Positions 38,348-51,196 of a DNA stretch of 64,000 nucleotides are shown one piece after another. The stretch covers positions 1,116,001 to 1,180,000 of the forward strand of contig JAJQJQ010000056.1 of NCBI GenBank assembly GCA_028622995.1. The letters run 5' to 3'. Each line of letters opens with the position of its first letter. The first letter of the stretch is position 1. The position numbers and the translations under genes were made by a program. Source of the DNA: Panagrolaimus kolymaensis. Lineage: Eukaryota > Nematoda > Chromadorea > Rhabditida > Panagrolaimidae. The notes under the pieces were generated by a model that did no database searches, was not told the DNA's origin, and was given only the letters and a program-made list of their open reading frames with translations.

Positions 38348-39245
38348 TTAAGCACGTTTAGCAATAACCGCGTAATTAACTTGATCAAAACTAGACCATG
38401 ACCATCTATTAGTCACAGGATTATAAAGTACACCTAATGGTTTTGAAACCCGACAATTTCTTTCTTCAAGGCCTCTCTGCAATTTCTCAGGTTCAACAAG
38501 CTTTTCGTAATCATGAACACCAGGTGGAACTATTCCAAAAACATTTTCAGCTAATTCAATTGCAAAGATTCTGCTGGCAATAGTTTTATTGATTGTAGTG
38601 AAGAACAGCGGTGCACCATGTTTGCATAATCGAACACATCCGTCCAAAAAAGTGCTTAAATCAGAAACATGTTCGATAATTTCTGAAGCAACAACAGCAT
38701 CGTATTCTAAAAAAGAATGAATTATAATGAGTGTAAAGAAGAGTAATAAACGTGCTTTCATGATTAGTTGCCGAAAAATCTTCCACCGTTGCATTATGAA
38801 AATTCAAGTTCACATCTTTCAAGGTTTTCTTGCATGAGTATTCAGCAACGCGAAGAGCTTGATGACTTAAATCTACACCATCAACTTGAGCACCAAGACG
38901 AGCTAATGGAATTGATAAAAGTCCACCACCGCATCCAATATCAGCAATTCGGAGACCTTCAAGTGCACGAGGTGCCGTTTCCTAAAAACAATGAATAGCG
39001 TTAAAACGAAATCAACAAAAACCAACCTTACCCAAACCATTTACAATCCAAGGAACTCGTAATCGATTATATGCATGTAATGCTTTGAAATGTCCTTCTT
39101 CATCCATCCATTCATGTGAAAGTCTTTCAAACGTGGCAATTTCAACAGGATCAACAGTTCGAGAGGAGGTAGTAGCTATCGTAGTTACATTGCGACATTT
39201 CAATAGTTGACCCGTCGTTGCATAGCAGCGAGAACGTAATAACAT
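38348..39245 (-). CDS. coq-3: COQ3 ubiquinone biosynthesis O-methyltransferase
   Basis: Three exons, 39027-39245, 38756-38981 and 38348-38706, 267 aa. The N-terminus ([18 protein letters not shown]) is a mitochondrial presequence. Then [25 protein letters not shown], typical of UbiG/COQ3, SAM motif I ([19 protein letters not shown]), VDGVDLS, and [16 protein letters not shown]. The enzyme performs both O-methylations of coenzyme Q synthesis in the mitochondrial matrix. No GT donor keeps the frame at the second intron; a GC donor (GAAA|GCACGT, intron 38707-38755) does, giving ...[12 protein letters not shown] possible acceptor near 39296 is used upstream of the start. Confidence 0.93.
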
Positions 39246-40134
39246 ATTAATGATGAAGAATAAAAGGTTTTCAAATATAAACCAAGAACATAACCTAAAA
39301 AATAAAGAAATCAAGGTTTAATACACGTAACGGAAACCGAAATGAGCAGAGAGATAACAACAATCATCGATTTTAACGATTAAAAAGGTAATAACAAAGC
39401 GAAAGATTATTTTAATACTTTTATACTAAAAAAGGCACGCAAAAAGAAGAAAGTAAAAATACAAAAAATGGATGACAGTCCACGTCTGCATCAAGCAATA
39501 GAAAATACTGCTTTGCCTTTTTTTTCTTTCGTTGTCTCGCTGGAAAGAGTTTCTTTTGTTTTTTTGAAACGCGCAGCGAAAAAGCATGGTTTTTCATTTT
39601 GAAAAAATCTCAAATTTTGTATTAAAAAAAACTTTACAACTATGTATCTCGACATGCAGTCGGTATTTTTTTCTGATCTTACTAATTCTTAATATTCAGA
39701 TCTTAATGAATATATTCGTGAAGACAGAATAAAAAAAATGAATCTTAGAAGCTCAAGCTAACCGTTTAAAAATCTGTAGAAATTTACGTTAAAAAAGTTA
39801 AAAGTCTGGCAAACCAGACAACGAAAGAAAAAAAAGGCAAAGCAGTAACGGCGCTGACGTGAGTCGAACAATGAAAACAAATTTTATGGCTTGAACAGTA
39901 ATGGCAGAGAGACGACACATTGCCCAAAAACGATGAAGTGTTTTGGAACTTTCAAGAAAAAAAATTTGATGAAGCTTTGTTAAAAATTGTTTTGAACTTT
40001 AGTGGGAAAAAAATTTAAGGTTTTTTTAACAGAAATAATGCATCGACCAATTCCGACAAGTTCAAACCATAAAATTGAATCAAGTATTCTGTCATGCCTT
40101 ACACATCCTATACAATACAGAAAAAAAATAATCC
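39246..40134. other. Noncoding: upstream of COQ3, 3' of NDUFA6
   Basis: Between two minus-strand genes; AT-rich with no exon signal. It should hold the promoter for COQ3 and possibly the COQ3-GDI transcript. Confidence 0.6.
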
Positions 40135-41532
40135 CTATTCTTTTTGAGTGAGGAAGCGAGATAAAAAGTCCTTTGGTTTGGCATCGACATTTTCTCCGAA
40201 CAAGTAATTGCGAACATGGCCTTTGTTGTAAAATGCAAAATTGATACTTTTAATGTGCTGAAAAAAAGAAAAATGATTGTAACTAACTTTAGTTAAATTA
40301 TGGGTAAACAAACTTACTTGATAACATTCTCCAACTTCTCGATCAATAATTCGAATATCAGATAAATGTGCTTTTTTCATAAATTGTTTTTTAATAACCG
40401 CCCGAAATACGGGTAATGGCATATCTTTCATCTCATATTCATGCCAGAATTTAGGAGTGAGACGTTGGCTAAATAATTTTGTTTACAGTAAATCATGGAA
40501 TAACGAAGACACGTTTTATGTTTAATAACCCAACCAAAAAAACATAGACGTGGTAAATATTCATTCTCATTCATCATACAAAAAAAGACACGCGAACATT
40601 CGGGCCAACCAAATCCGGAACAATCAATAAACAAGTAAGTAAAAAAAGAGTGGTGCGCAAGCAAAAAAAAAAAAATGAACTGCGAAATGGTCATATAACT
40701 CTGTTGTTGTTGCTGAACCGGGCTGACGATGACGACGTGTAAATAGAAACGACACAAAAATTTTTACAAGAGACACGCGTATGAACAAAAAAAAAGCCAG
40801 GATAAATCCACTAACTAACTAAACACAGGCATCAAACGATTTATTTTTTCCAACGTTGCTCTTTTTTTAATTTCCTTTTTAAAAAAAGAGAGAACAATGC
40901 GAATACATATATGCGTGTTGTCGTCAAACTTGCTAACGAAGACAAAAAAAATGCACAGAAACCAAAATGCTACTACTAACCCTCAAGCCACCATGTTGTT
41001 GTTGGATTCGATGCTTTTGGCACAAAAATATAAAGTCGCATCGCAGCACACAATTTTTTTTCTCTAACGCAGTCATCTCTTTTAATGGTCTCTCGCTCTT
41101 TCGGCTGTTGTCGACAACTTCTCTTTTTCTGTTTGCTTCCATCTATGCAGTGTGGAAGCAAGCAAGCACCCATAACCAACTCAAAATAATTTTGCTTTCG
41201 TTTTTTTTTGCAAACGCATTAGGGATTTCATGACACTGAGAGAGAGCAACATGAAGCTTTTGCTACTAATGAGATGGAAAAAAAGGTAGCGAGTAGCTAG
41301 CCTTCATGATGCCAAGTAAATGTTTTGACTATGTCTTGCATGATACATTAGTTTCAGGCTTTAACAACAAATAATCCCCCAGTAAAAAAATATATATGCA
41401 AAAAAAAACTCACAATTCTTTATAAACAGCTAAAACACGAAAACGAGCTTCTTCATGAGATGTGGAATAAACGGGGGCAACAAAACGGGTTACTGCATCA
41501 GCACCAGCTTTGGTTACTCGTGAGCTGGCCAT
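40135..41532 (-). CDS. NDUFA6: Complex I LYR subunit NDUFA6 (B14, nuo-3-like)
   Basis: Three exons, 41414-41532, 40318-40468 and 40135-40257, phases consistent, 130 aa. Key segments: EEARFRVLAVYKEF (the LYR-type helix, here VYKEF), FWHEYEMKDMPLPVFRAVIKKQF, and KKAHLSDIRIIDREVGECYQ, matching the family block FMKNAHLTDxRVIDxLV. The C-terminus (HVRNYLFGENVD) corresponds to the HVMRYF end. NDUFA6 is a supernumerary subunit that helps hold the acyl carrier protein in the complex I matrix arm. The upstream BRK1 stop codon is only 8 nt before this ATG. Intron 1 is exceptionally long for this window (945 bp, 40469-41413). Confidence 0.85.
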
Positions 41533-41540
41533 GATTATCC

Positions 41541-41913
41541 TTATTGAAGAGTTTCAGAATTGGAATTCTAAAAAAAACAATGCAACTTAATAAATATTAT
41601 CGAATATATGTATACAAAAAAATGATTTTACCAAAGCTTCAAGAAAATCTAATTGCCGTTCAACTTTTGAGATAGCGTCGTCAATTTGTGAGAGTCGTCC
41701 TTTGCAAGAGACTTCTGAAAAAAAATCATCAATCAATATTTATTTTTCTTACTCATTAAACAAATGAAGTATGCTTGTTCTAAACCTACCAAATTGCGTT
41801 AAAAATTCTGCAATACTTTTAATATTATCTGAAATAAGTTGAATATATTCTCGATTATCCCAATCTTCTTTCAATTGTCGCTGGACTGAGAGCTGAATGT
41901 TTCCAACATTCAT
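41541..41913 (-). CDS. BRK1: BRICK1/HSPC300, SCAR/WAVE complex subunit
   Basis: Three exons, 41790-41913, 41632-41714 and 41541-41567, phases consistent, 77 aa (human BRK1 is 75 aa). It matches BRK1 along its length: VQRQLKEDWDNREYIQLI against VQREIHQDWANREYIEII, then KSIAEFLTQFEVSCKGRLSQI and KVERQLDFLEA, ending SETLQ. BRK1 is the small coiled-coil subunit of the WAVE regulatory complex that drives Arp2/3 actin assembly. A T6AG acceptor lies about 20 nt upstream of the ATG. The exons are too short to stand out as open frames. The stop codon sits 8 nt before the NDUFA6 start on the same strand, implying one dicistronic transcript. Confidence 0.93.
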
Positions 41914-42848
41914 TAAGTAAGTTTTAGAAACTAAAAAATATAAACAATTACCGATATAAATGCAAAATAAAGTAAGCTGTGATGATGACGAACCACACAC
42001 GAAAGAGTCGATGAGAAAAACATTTGGAAAAAAAGCGTCAAAACAATGAATGGAAATCTTGAAGGGAATGCATGATCTGCATGCTTTCAGGTTTAAAAAT
42101 AAAAATTGTTTTCAAAGCTTATTTAAAAAAATTCATTTAAAATTTGCTTTAATTAAAAAAAAAAGGAAAGCTCAATAAAGATAAATCTTAAATTAAATAA
42201 GTTGTTTTTTAAATTATGAGCAATGGCTTACTAACAAATAAATGATTCGTTTATTTTGTTTTTCCATTTCAAAGCTCAACGAAAAGTTGTTCATTGAAAA
42301 TACTTGAAAATTATAAACCACCAAATAAGGCAACAAATAAAAAATAATAGGAAGGAGAATGCCGAACCAATGCCATCAATCAACTTTGCTAACCTTATAT
42401 TTTGAAAGGGAAAGGCCATCCACCATCTTTGGGGAATTATTGATTAATATTTATGGATAAGCTTTAGACTAACCTTGATACACCATAAAAAGATGGTAAT
42501 ACAAAAAGCAAATTTTTTGGTTCATTCATTGACTTTGATAGCAACCAATAACTTTGCATTCACTTTCATCTCACAAAAAAATAAACAACAAAATGAATAT
42601 TTCAAAAAAGGGTTGAAAAAAGTTTTTAAGAAATTGCAATGTTTATTTTTGAATAAATTTACTGATAAAGCTTTCTATCATTTTTTGATATTGTAAGAAG
42701 AAGAAAATATTCAATAAGAGTATCATATACTTTTAATTATTTTGTTTTCTGACATTTTACAATAGTTTTTACTCACAAATTTAAATAAATAATCTTTTAT
42801 TAATAAAAAACTATATAACAAAAAAGAGGAATGTATTTTTATTTTTAA
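41914..42848. other. Noncoding: BRK1/NDUFA6 promoter and NWD 3' flank
   Basis: AT-rich with no exon support. It should hold the promoter of the BRK1-NDUFA6 unit near 41914-42100. An open frame at about 42475-42696 is Lys/Phe/Asn-rich with no motif. Confidence 0.6.
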
Positions 42849-45800
42849 CTAAAAAATTGAACACAATGATGATTTTTTATTTTGAGGTGTATTTTTGGCA
42901 TTATTGCTATTTATGCTTGTCGTAGAAATTGGGCCACTTGGAGCTGGAGGAAGTTGTGGTGGTGTTGGTTTATTGCCGCCATTTGCTTGTGGTTGTTCAG
43001 ATGCAGAAAGAGTGGCATTGGAATTACGTGGAGATGAACTTTTTGTTGGTTCACTATTCTTTTCTGTTACCGTAGTATGTTTAACTGATACACCATCATG
43101 ATTTGCATTTGCTTCATGCAATTCGCTTCCATTGCCTAAAAATGAAATTTTCTTAGTAATTTATTTTATGGTGAACAAGAAGCGACACAAAACGGCACCA
43201 ATCTTTTTTTTAAATTTGTTTTAAGTCGCTTTCCGCCGCTTTTTGTTCACTAACTTTTAAAGTTGTGTTTCGTGTTCGTTTTTACATATTTTGATTGTCG
43301 AACGCTAGCTACCTACTTGCGTAACTTGTTGCACTTTGAATGCGTTTAGTTCGACGTTCTTGACGAATGGTCATATTTGCTGGAGTATTATGAAGACATA
43401 GAATGGGTAATTGAGCGGTTTCTGTAAGCAATGCAAGAATTCGACTTGCGTCATTTGAAACTATGAGATTGGATATTTGTCGATGGGTATTAAATGAGCT
43501 AAACATTTTGCTTGTTTCAGTGCTCCATGTTTCAATCCAACCATCTTGATCAGCTAAAAAATAGAGAATGTTTATTAACACATTTACGAAATTCTCCAAC
43601 ATACCTGATAAGATAAGGCTATTATCAAAAGTAATTTGAACTGCAGTAATAACTGATTTTGCCGTGATTGAACGTTTAACTGCCCCAGTTTGTACATCCC
43701 AAATAAAGATATGTTTATCTTGACCTCCACTAACAACCACTTTACCATCTTCGGAAACACAACAACAAGTTACAACTTCATCATGTCCAACTAAAATTTG
43801 TGTGAGAAATCCCGTATCAATCTGCCAAATTTTTAATGATTGATCCATTGAACCTGTAACCAACACCATGCCAGATTTATTTGCGCAATAACATAAAATT
43901 TCTTCGTTGTGATAAACTTTTGTTTTTACTGTTAGTTTATTTTCAATCAGCGACCAAATATTCATTCTGGAAATTTTGGGTTTCATAAATGCTTATTTCG
44001 ACGATCAAACTTACTCTTTTAAATTTTTTGAATTATATCCAATCAAAACTGAATCATTTACTCCCAAATAAAGTGGACCTTTTATATTTGTCATAGTTGT
44101 TATAAGATCAGCTATATTTGGATCATCACCATAATATAAATTCCAAATATGCATGACACCTGATTCATCACATGAAAGAGCTCTAGTTCCGTCAGCAAAA
44201 GTGCAAATTGATTTTACTTCTGAATTGTGAATAGTAAAACTACGCATCATGGATCCATTTGAAGCTTCCCACATTGAAATAACTCCATGCTTAGTTCCAC
44301 TCACAACTACCGAAGAATCATAAGTAAAATCTAAAGCTGTAATAGCACCAGATTTTCCTTGATTTGTTGACCATAAACATCGACAAAGATCCAAATCCCA
44401 AAATGCTACGATTCCATCAATCGTTCCACAAGCCGCACTTCTTTCATCTGGAGCCAATTTGATGCAAGAAAGTTTACTTTTTTCATTGTGTGGAGTGCTT
44501 CGTTCAATGGAATTCATATTCCACATATGAATTCTATCTCCACATGCTGCCAATACAAATGAATTATCATCAGTAATTTTAAGGGATGTTACAGGCATAT
44601 TTAATCCACAATCAAGGGTTTCCAGTAGTTGACTGTTATGAATGTCATAACATAAAACTTTTCCTTTTGTTGCTGCAAAGAGTTGGCAATCATCCGCTGA
44701 AGCTGCTAACGCATTGACTCTAGCTTCATGGCCCTGTAAATTTAGCGTTTTATAGTAACTTTTTTCAATTAAAAATAATTACCATAAGTTCATGAAGTTC
44801 TTGAGAAGAAACCATACTAAAAACTCGAACGGTTTCATCTTCACATGCAACAGTCAAAAATGCATCATTGCTGGTTATGGCTAAACAAGTTACCGGTGCC
44901 ATTAAACCTCCCATTTTTATAACTATGTCACCATGTTGTATATCCCAAACCATGACAACAAAATCTCCAGAACCTAAAATAGTTTTGCTTTTTTAAAGAT
45001 TCTTTTTAGAATTAAACAAACCCGTAACAAGGAGAGAATTATCTGAAGAAAGTTGCAATCCAACTACAGGGCCAGTATGATCTCGAAATGATTTTTGTAC
45101 AGTGCCACTGTCGATGTTAATAACCCTCGCCGTGGAATCAGATGAACCAACAACAATGAATTTATCATCGCTGCTTAGAAGGGAACAAATAACTTTGGCT
45201 TTACAAACTTGTAAAGTTTTGACGCTTTCACCTTTGGATGTTGCAAAATTCCAAATTCGAACGCATCCATCATGACTTGCGCTCGTGAAAAAGGTTCCAT
45301 CTTGACTTGTTCGAATTGAAGTTATTTTATCCGTGTGTCCACTAAAAGTTTTGACGAGTAAACTGCTAGCAATGTGATACATGAATATTTGTCCAATTGC
45401 ATCATCATTTCCACTAATTAAAAGGTGTTGATGATTATGGGTTGGATGAACCACCGTTCGATTGGATTTCCATTTAGGAACTGCAAATGAAATAACCTAA
45501 AAAAATAAAATTTATGCTAATTTTACAAAAGTTTATTTTTTTTACTTGTTTCATTTTGGGTGGATTTATCCAACAACTTAAAGGCAGCAGCAATGGAGCC
45601 CGATTATAAGTATCCGCAAAAGTCATCAGTTGTTCAATAACAGTATTTAATCGTTCACTATTTTTATTGCTTGTAAATCTGAGCCTATTTAATACTTTGC
45701 AAACAAGCTGTTCCTTGTCTCGAATTAAAGTTGGAATAGCTGGTAATAAAACTTGTTCAAAAAGTACAAGAATATCATGATCAAGAATTTGTTGGGAGCA

Positions 45801-48584
45801 TTCTTCAAAAACAGAAAGTAAATGTGCGATTCCACAACCACGAAAGCAAGCTTCTAAATAATTAAAATTGCAAAGGGTTTGATCTTTCAATTGGTCTAAT
45901 TTTCCTAAAAAAAATAGTGTCACAAAAGTTTTTTTGGAAGAAAACCGTTACCTGAATGAAGTAAATAATACCATTGAAATCGAACACGTCTCAAATTTAC
46001 TGAACTATTTTCTCGATTGATGGGTTGTGGAAATACGAGATTGGAAGTGACAGGATCATGTTCATCTTCAGTGCTAGGAACACTTGCAAGCAATTCAGCC
46101 ATGACTTCATTAGCAATTTTCACTTCTCCCGTTGAAGGCAAATATCTTTGTATAATAGCTTGGGCCACAAATGAATGTCGAAATACCCAAACTCGGCGTT
46201 TATCTGTGTGAATATTAACCAGCATTCGACCTAAATTTGAAAATTTATGCGTTATAGTCTATTTGTGAGTTTTACCTAAATGTTTTAAAACAATTTGTGG
46301 AGTTGGAGTTAAAACATCTGGAGCATCAAAAACCATTCCTGAATTACGTTTACATAAACGATAGCCATCCATAAGTTCCAAGGTCGTTAAACCATATGGT
46401 AAAGTGCAAAGTAATTGACAAACTATTCGAACTGATTCTGCTCCAACTCTTCCTTCAATTCGAACAAGTCTTGCTTCCAAATCTTCACTTGGATCAGTAT
46501 AGCCTTCCACTAACTCATCATATTGAATTTCACACATAATTATTCCGCCACTGGCTTTTTTGATCTAAAAAAATAATCGAAATTTAAGCTTCAAATAAAT
46601 ATTTTATTATAGTTTATTTACCTTTTGTCGAATTACACCAAGTTGATCAACCTTTACAGTTTGGTCAACAGCATTGGAGCCATGATTTTTTAATATACTA
46701 ATTACTTGATCTTTTGTAAGTGGAACAATTTCAAATATTTCTGGTGGTGTAAAACATGGCAGCAATTGTGTTGGCAGAAGAGAAGTAAAAATAAGAGACA
46801 TTTTAGGGAATAATTTTCGAAGAGGTTTTTCCATAGTTCCCAAAGTTTTGCCAAACTTTAGCAAATGTACATCGTCAATTAAAATGAATAAAGGTTTATT
46901 TAACTTTTCTGTGATGAATTTAAAATGTGCCAAAATTTCTGATAAATGAAATAATGGTTGCAAAGAAACAGAAGAAATTTGAGCATCTTCGCAAATTTTC
47001 AACAGCAAATTTTTTAGGAGTTCGTTAATAAAAACTGAGCTATCAGTTATATGAGTGAATCTTGAGAAAACATAACAGTTTTGCTTTCCCAATAATTCCA
47101 TTAATCGACAAAGTGAAGCAGTTTTGCCACAACCTGCATTTCCATAAAATTGAACAAACACGGATTTTGTGAGGCCTTGTTCGATGATAGATTGCAACTT
47201 TTTATCCACTATATCTCTTTCCAACCATATTTTTGCTAACATATCTTTATAATATTTATCATGAGAAAGGTGTTCTCTAGTTGCAACTTCTATTTGACCA
47301 ATAGCATAAGATGAAGGATTTGTACTTACGGTGGTTGGCAAATTTAATAAAGTTTTTAATCCTTCGCTTAGTTTAATTCCGAGATCAATTTTGTATTTTT
47401 CTGCATCTTTAGTTTTAAACCATTTAGTTGGATCAGTGGAATTGTTTGTATTGCAAATAAATGGGAAATAATTAGATTCCGTTGCTTTTGTGGAAATTTG
47501 ATTTTTTAAATTTGATATTGCTGTTTGCTTTGTTCCAGAAGGTTCAACCCATTTATCATAACTATCAGTACTCGTATAACCTTGCAACTTTCTCACCACA
47601 AAGAAATGATTTCCAACGTTTTGCATCATTGCATTTACAACAACTTCGATAAAACTTTGATGGAATCTTTGCTGCCTTTCTTCGTTAACTTGATGAATCA
47701 CGCCATCATCCTTTGCCCTTTTGGCTCCTTGTTGCAAAATAGCTCTAAGTTTTTCTATGGTTTCTTGCCCCCATGGAACTTCTCGAAGTCGATATTCATT
47801 TGGTTCTTTAGTTTTATTTAAAACATAACATTGTTCCAAAAGTTTTACATCTAAAAAAACCAGCTGTCATTTTTTCTCTCAAAAAAGTCGGAGAAAAAAA
47901 CCTTTAGAAAATTCAAGTGCTGCCGATTGAATAGCATTAAATTCATCTTGCCTTATTTCTAATGGCAACACCGCTTCACCATACTTATCACCGACAAACA
48001 CCTGCAAAATGAAAGAAATAAAAAAAAATAATTACCTTTGGTCTTTATTTTTTGCTGACAAAAAGCATTTTTTTATAAAAATTAAAAAACAAACCAAAAC
48101 ATTTGCAGTTCCTTGTTCAATACTGGATAATAAAAAGCTTAATTCACCATAATCAAAATTTGTTTCAAAAAATGTTGAACATTCTAGGTCGATATCCCGA
48201 TCACAACAATATTGTTGAAGCTCGGGTAAAACTGATGAACTTAATACTTCACGTTCAGGTGCAAATTCTGCAAAAAAAACATTGGGATAAGAAGTGGCAA
48301 AAATTCTTATTTTTATTTTTCTCAGTTTGTTTTATTTAAATAAAAAAAAACAACATTTTTTTTCTCCAAAGTCCCTTCGATCTATTAATAGCTGCTGGCC
48401 CACTAACAAAAAATAATGCTTAAAATAAGTACGTACCTTCAAGAGTTGGAAAAACAACAAAAAGAGTTCGAGAATTATTTACATTTGGTTTCGATTTCAC
48501 TTTAGACGAAACCTTTTTGATTGAAGGTAAAGCGGCGGCGGCAACAGCAGCAGCAGCTGATTTCTCTTCACCTTTTTTATACAT
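42849..48584 (-). CDS. NACHT/AAA-WD40 protein, NWD1/NWD2-like, with CaaX end
   Basis: Thirteen exons (48437-48584, 48095-48267, 47902-48001, 46622-47850, 46276-46564, 45952-46230, 45546-45904, 45022-45496, 44783-44973, 44015-44733, 43605-43966, 43317-43553, 42849-43135), every phase consistent, 1615 aa. An Ala/Lys-rich start leads into [20 protein letters not shown] (the DUF4062-like front of NWD/TEP1 proteins). The NTPase has P-loop [12 protein letters not shown] near residue 375 and Walker [13 protein letters not shown]. About a dozen WD40 repeats follow (for example [35 protein letters not shown]). The low-complexity tail ends CSIF, a CaaX box suitable for prenylation. Likely a STAND-type scaffold; the CaaX would place it at membranes. 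Function in nematodes is not established as far as I know. Confidence 0.9.
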
Positions 48585-51196
48585 GAGGTTCGAATAAACT
48601 GAATAAATGATTAAATGTTTGGACTAGACTATCTAAGCATAAATAAATACTGATGTTGAAGTTTCTTCATTTCAAAAAACGAAGGCAAAAACTAAAAAAA
48701 ATTGGTAACATTAAAATTATGCTTTTTTCTTGCTTTTCGTTTCTTAAAAGTTGTTGGTAAAAAAAACTTTTCTCGATAAAAAGGTTAGTGTAAAAAAGTA
48801 AATACATGTGCAACGACAACTAACATAGCCTTTAACTTTTCACCTTATTTTTTTACTTCCCCTTCTGCCTCTCCTTTTTTGGCGCTATTTTATAATTGGG
48901 TATTTGAAATAATAATTTGTTATTTTTGCCATTGCTGTTCTTATGTTATAAAAATCTTTCTTTTTTGCTACCTAACTAACTGACTGACAGCTGGTGATTA
49001 ATTTTAAAAATTTTTGAGGTTTGTCTTGCATATATATATATTTTTTTTTAAACAAGAGATCATTAACGGCTTTGAACATTAGCAAGTGAGTGAGTGTGAG
49101 AGATATATAAAAAAAAAATAACGGTGAACATTGATGAAAGGCAACGACGGCTGTCTTCAAACTTCAAAAAGAGGGAGGATAATCAACAAACGAAGATGGG
49201 CGATGTGAAAAAGCCAAGGCAAAAATCAAAACGTAAAAAATCGAACGATTGAAGGAAAACTCGAGAAGGAGGTAAAAAAACTATACGAGTTGGTTGTGTT
49301 TTGCCACCATATATTTTATTAGTCGAAAAAAGGTTTTAGTTAATTTTAGTTTTGTTGGAAGGCAATTGTTTTATACGATCGAAAAAAGTATTATAAAAAA
49401 TAAAATAGTCTATTATATGTTTCATTATTTACGGGTTATGTTTGAATCGATTAAACGAATATTTTTATTTATATATTACTTTTTTTATAATCTTTTTAAG
49501 TAAGTAAACTTTTTTTCTTAACTTTTTTCTTTTTAAAATTGTATTTAAAAATAATGGGAAAATGCGAAAAATGAATTTCAAACATGTGAAATTGACAACA
49601 TTAGAGTTTTGCTTGGCTACAAAAAATCGCAAAAAAATTTTTAGGCCAGCTTTTACTTTTTAGGCACCTGAAAATATTAATTATCCGTTTTATGCCATAG
49701 AAGGGATAATAGCAGCGCATTTCTTTAATGCTAAATTTGAAAAAAGTGGTTTTAGTTGTGTTCAATAAATGTATTTTTTGCAAAGGCGTGAAAATAAAAT
49801 AAAAAAAGAGAACCGAGAATGCCAATGCTTAGGAAATAGTAAGCTTTTTTTGCCTTTGGGCATCAAACTTTAAAAATAAAAATAGAGGCAAGAGCCGCGC
49901 AAAGTTTTTGAAGCATTTTTTAATGTTGATGAATTTTAAGGATGAGACTTGCAAAACAAAACAAAACAAAATTGCAAAAAAAGGATATGAAAAGTACTCC
50001 ACCAGAATTTTAGATGAATGTTGTTGAATACAGCGGCGGTGGTCGTCGTCTGAATTTTAGAATTCAAGGAAAAAAGAGGGAAATATAAAAAGGAAGGATA
50101 AATGAAAAAATAAAAACTAATTTGGCGAGGCATTCATTTCAATAATTAATCATAAAAAAATATTATTTATATGTTTGCATATTTCTAAAAGAAAGTATAC
50201 GAAAAAGTATTTAGGCAAAAAAAACATATTATAAAAAAAAATTTCTTTTCAACGTCGGTTGCTTTTGTTATTTTAAGAAGCAAGAATGAAAAGTTTAAAA
50301 TTTGAATATGTGCCTCATTATTCACATCCTCCCTTTTCTTTCAAAAACAATGAAAGTTTTTTTTTGATGTTGGCAACAAAATGAAAAACATGAAAAGTGT
50401 TGATAGAAAAAAAGTAGGTACTTTTTCATGAAATAAAAAGCGGTTGCAAAAAAAATATAAAAAGCAAGCACAGGCATTCATTCAATTCAACACAGCGGCG
50501 TCAATAAGTGCAAGTACGAGCAAAAAAGTAAGTAAGTATAAGTAAAAAATTGTGAACTCTTTTTTTTATCACGCGCATGCCGCTTTTTGCTTTGGCCCAA
50601 GGCGAGAAAAATGCTGTCGTCGTCGAGACGACATCATGTTTTAATGTTTCACAAAAAAGCAACAACAAAAAGCTGAAGCAAGCAAAAAATATGAAGAAGA
50701 TGCAAATAATGTTGTTGGAGTTTTTTTGTTGTTATAGTTATTCTGTCATCGTCATCTTAGGTAAAATATAAAGAAAAAATATAAATAATATTTGCATAAA
50801 TAAGGAGACTCACGAACCCGAAGATTTTTGCTGTTTTTTTATATATTAAAAAAAATGACAGAAAGCACAAGCGTACGATAAAAAAAACATAGGAGCTAAA
50901 AAATAAAAAATAAGTAAAAAGAAAAGTTGGGGGAGATGGAAGAAGAAGGAAAAAAGTTAGAAAAAGAGCGCTTTTTTGAGGACCATGATGCATGGAGCAA
51001 AGCATTTTGTTATTGCTCTTTTTAAGTTCTCTAAGTTTTGTAATTAAACGCTTCGTCCAAAGCAACAAAAACAGCAGCAGCTCAAATTGCCCTGTGGCAA
51101 CAGTATAGTAAACCTTAATGATTACCACCATCCAACATCCATAAATAAAATGGTCGTTGTTTTAACCACCAAAAAAATAAATGAAAAAAGATGGTT
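48585..51196. other. Noncoding: upstream of the NWD gene
   Basis: 2.6 kb of AT-rich DNA with purine-rich and pyrimidine-rich tracts. No exon with splice support; open frames at 49294-49503, 50577-50771 and 50757-51131 are compositional. It should contain the NWD promoter just above 48584. Confidence 0.55.

Noticed and set aside
40933..41233. Open frames on both strands inside NDUFA6 intron 1
   Set aside because: Both are compositional, lack motifs and sit wholly inside a well-supported intron.
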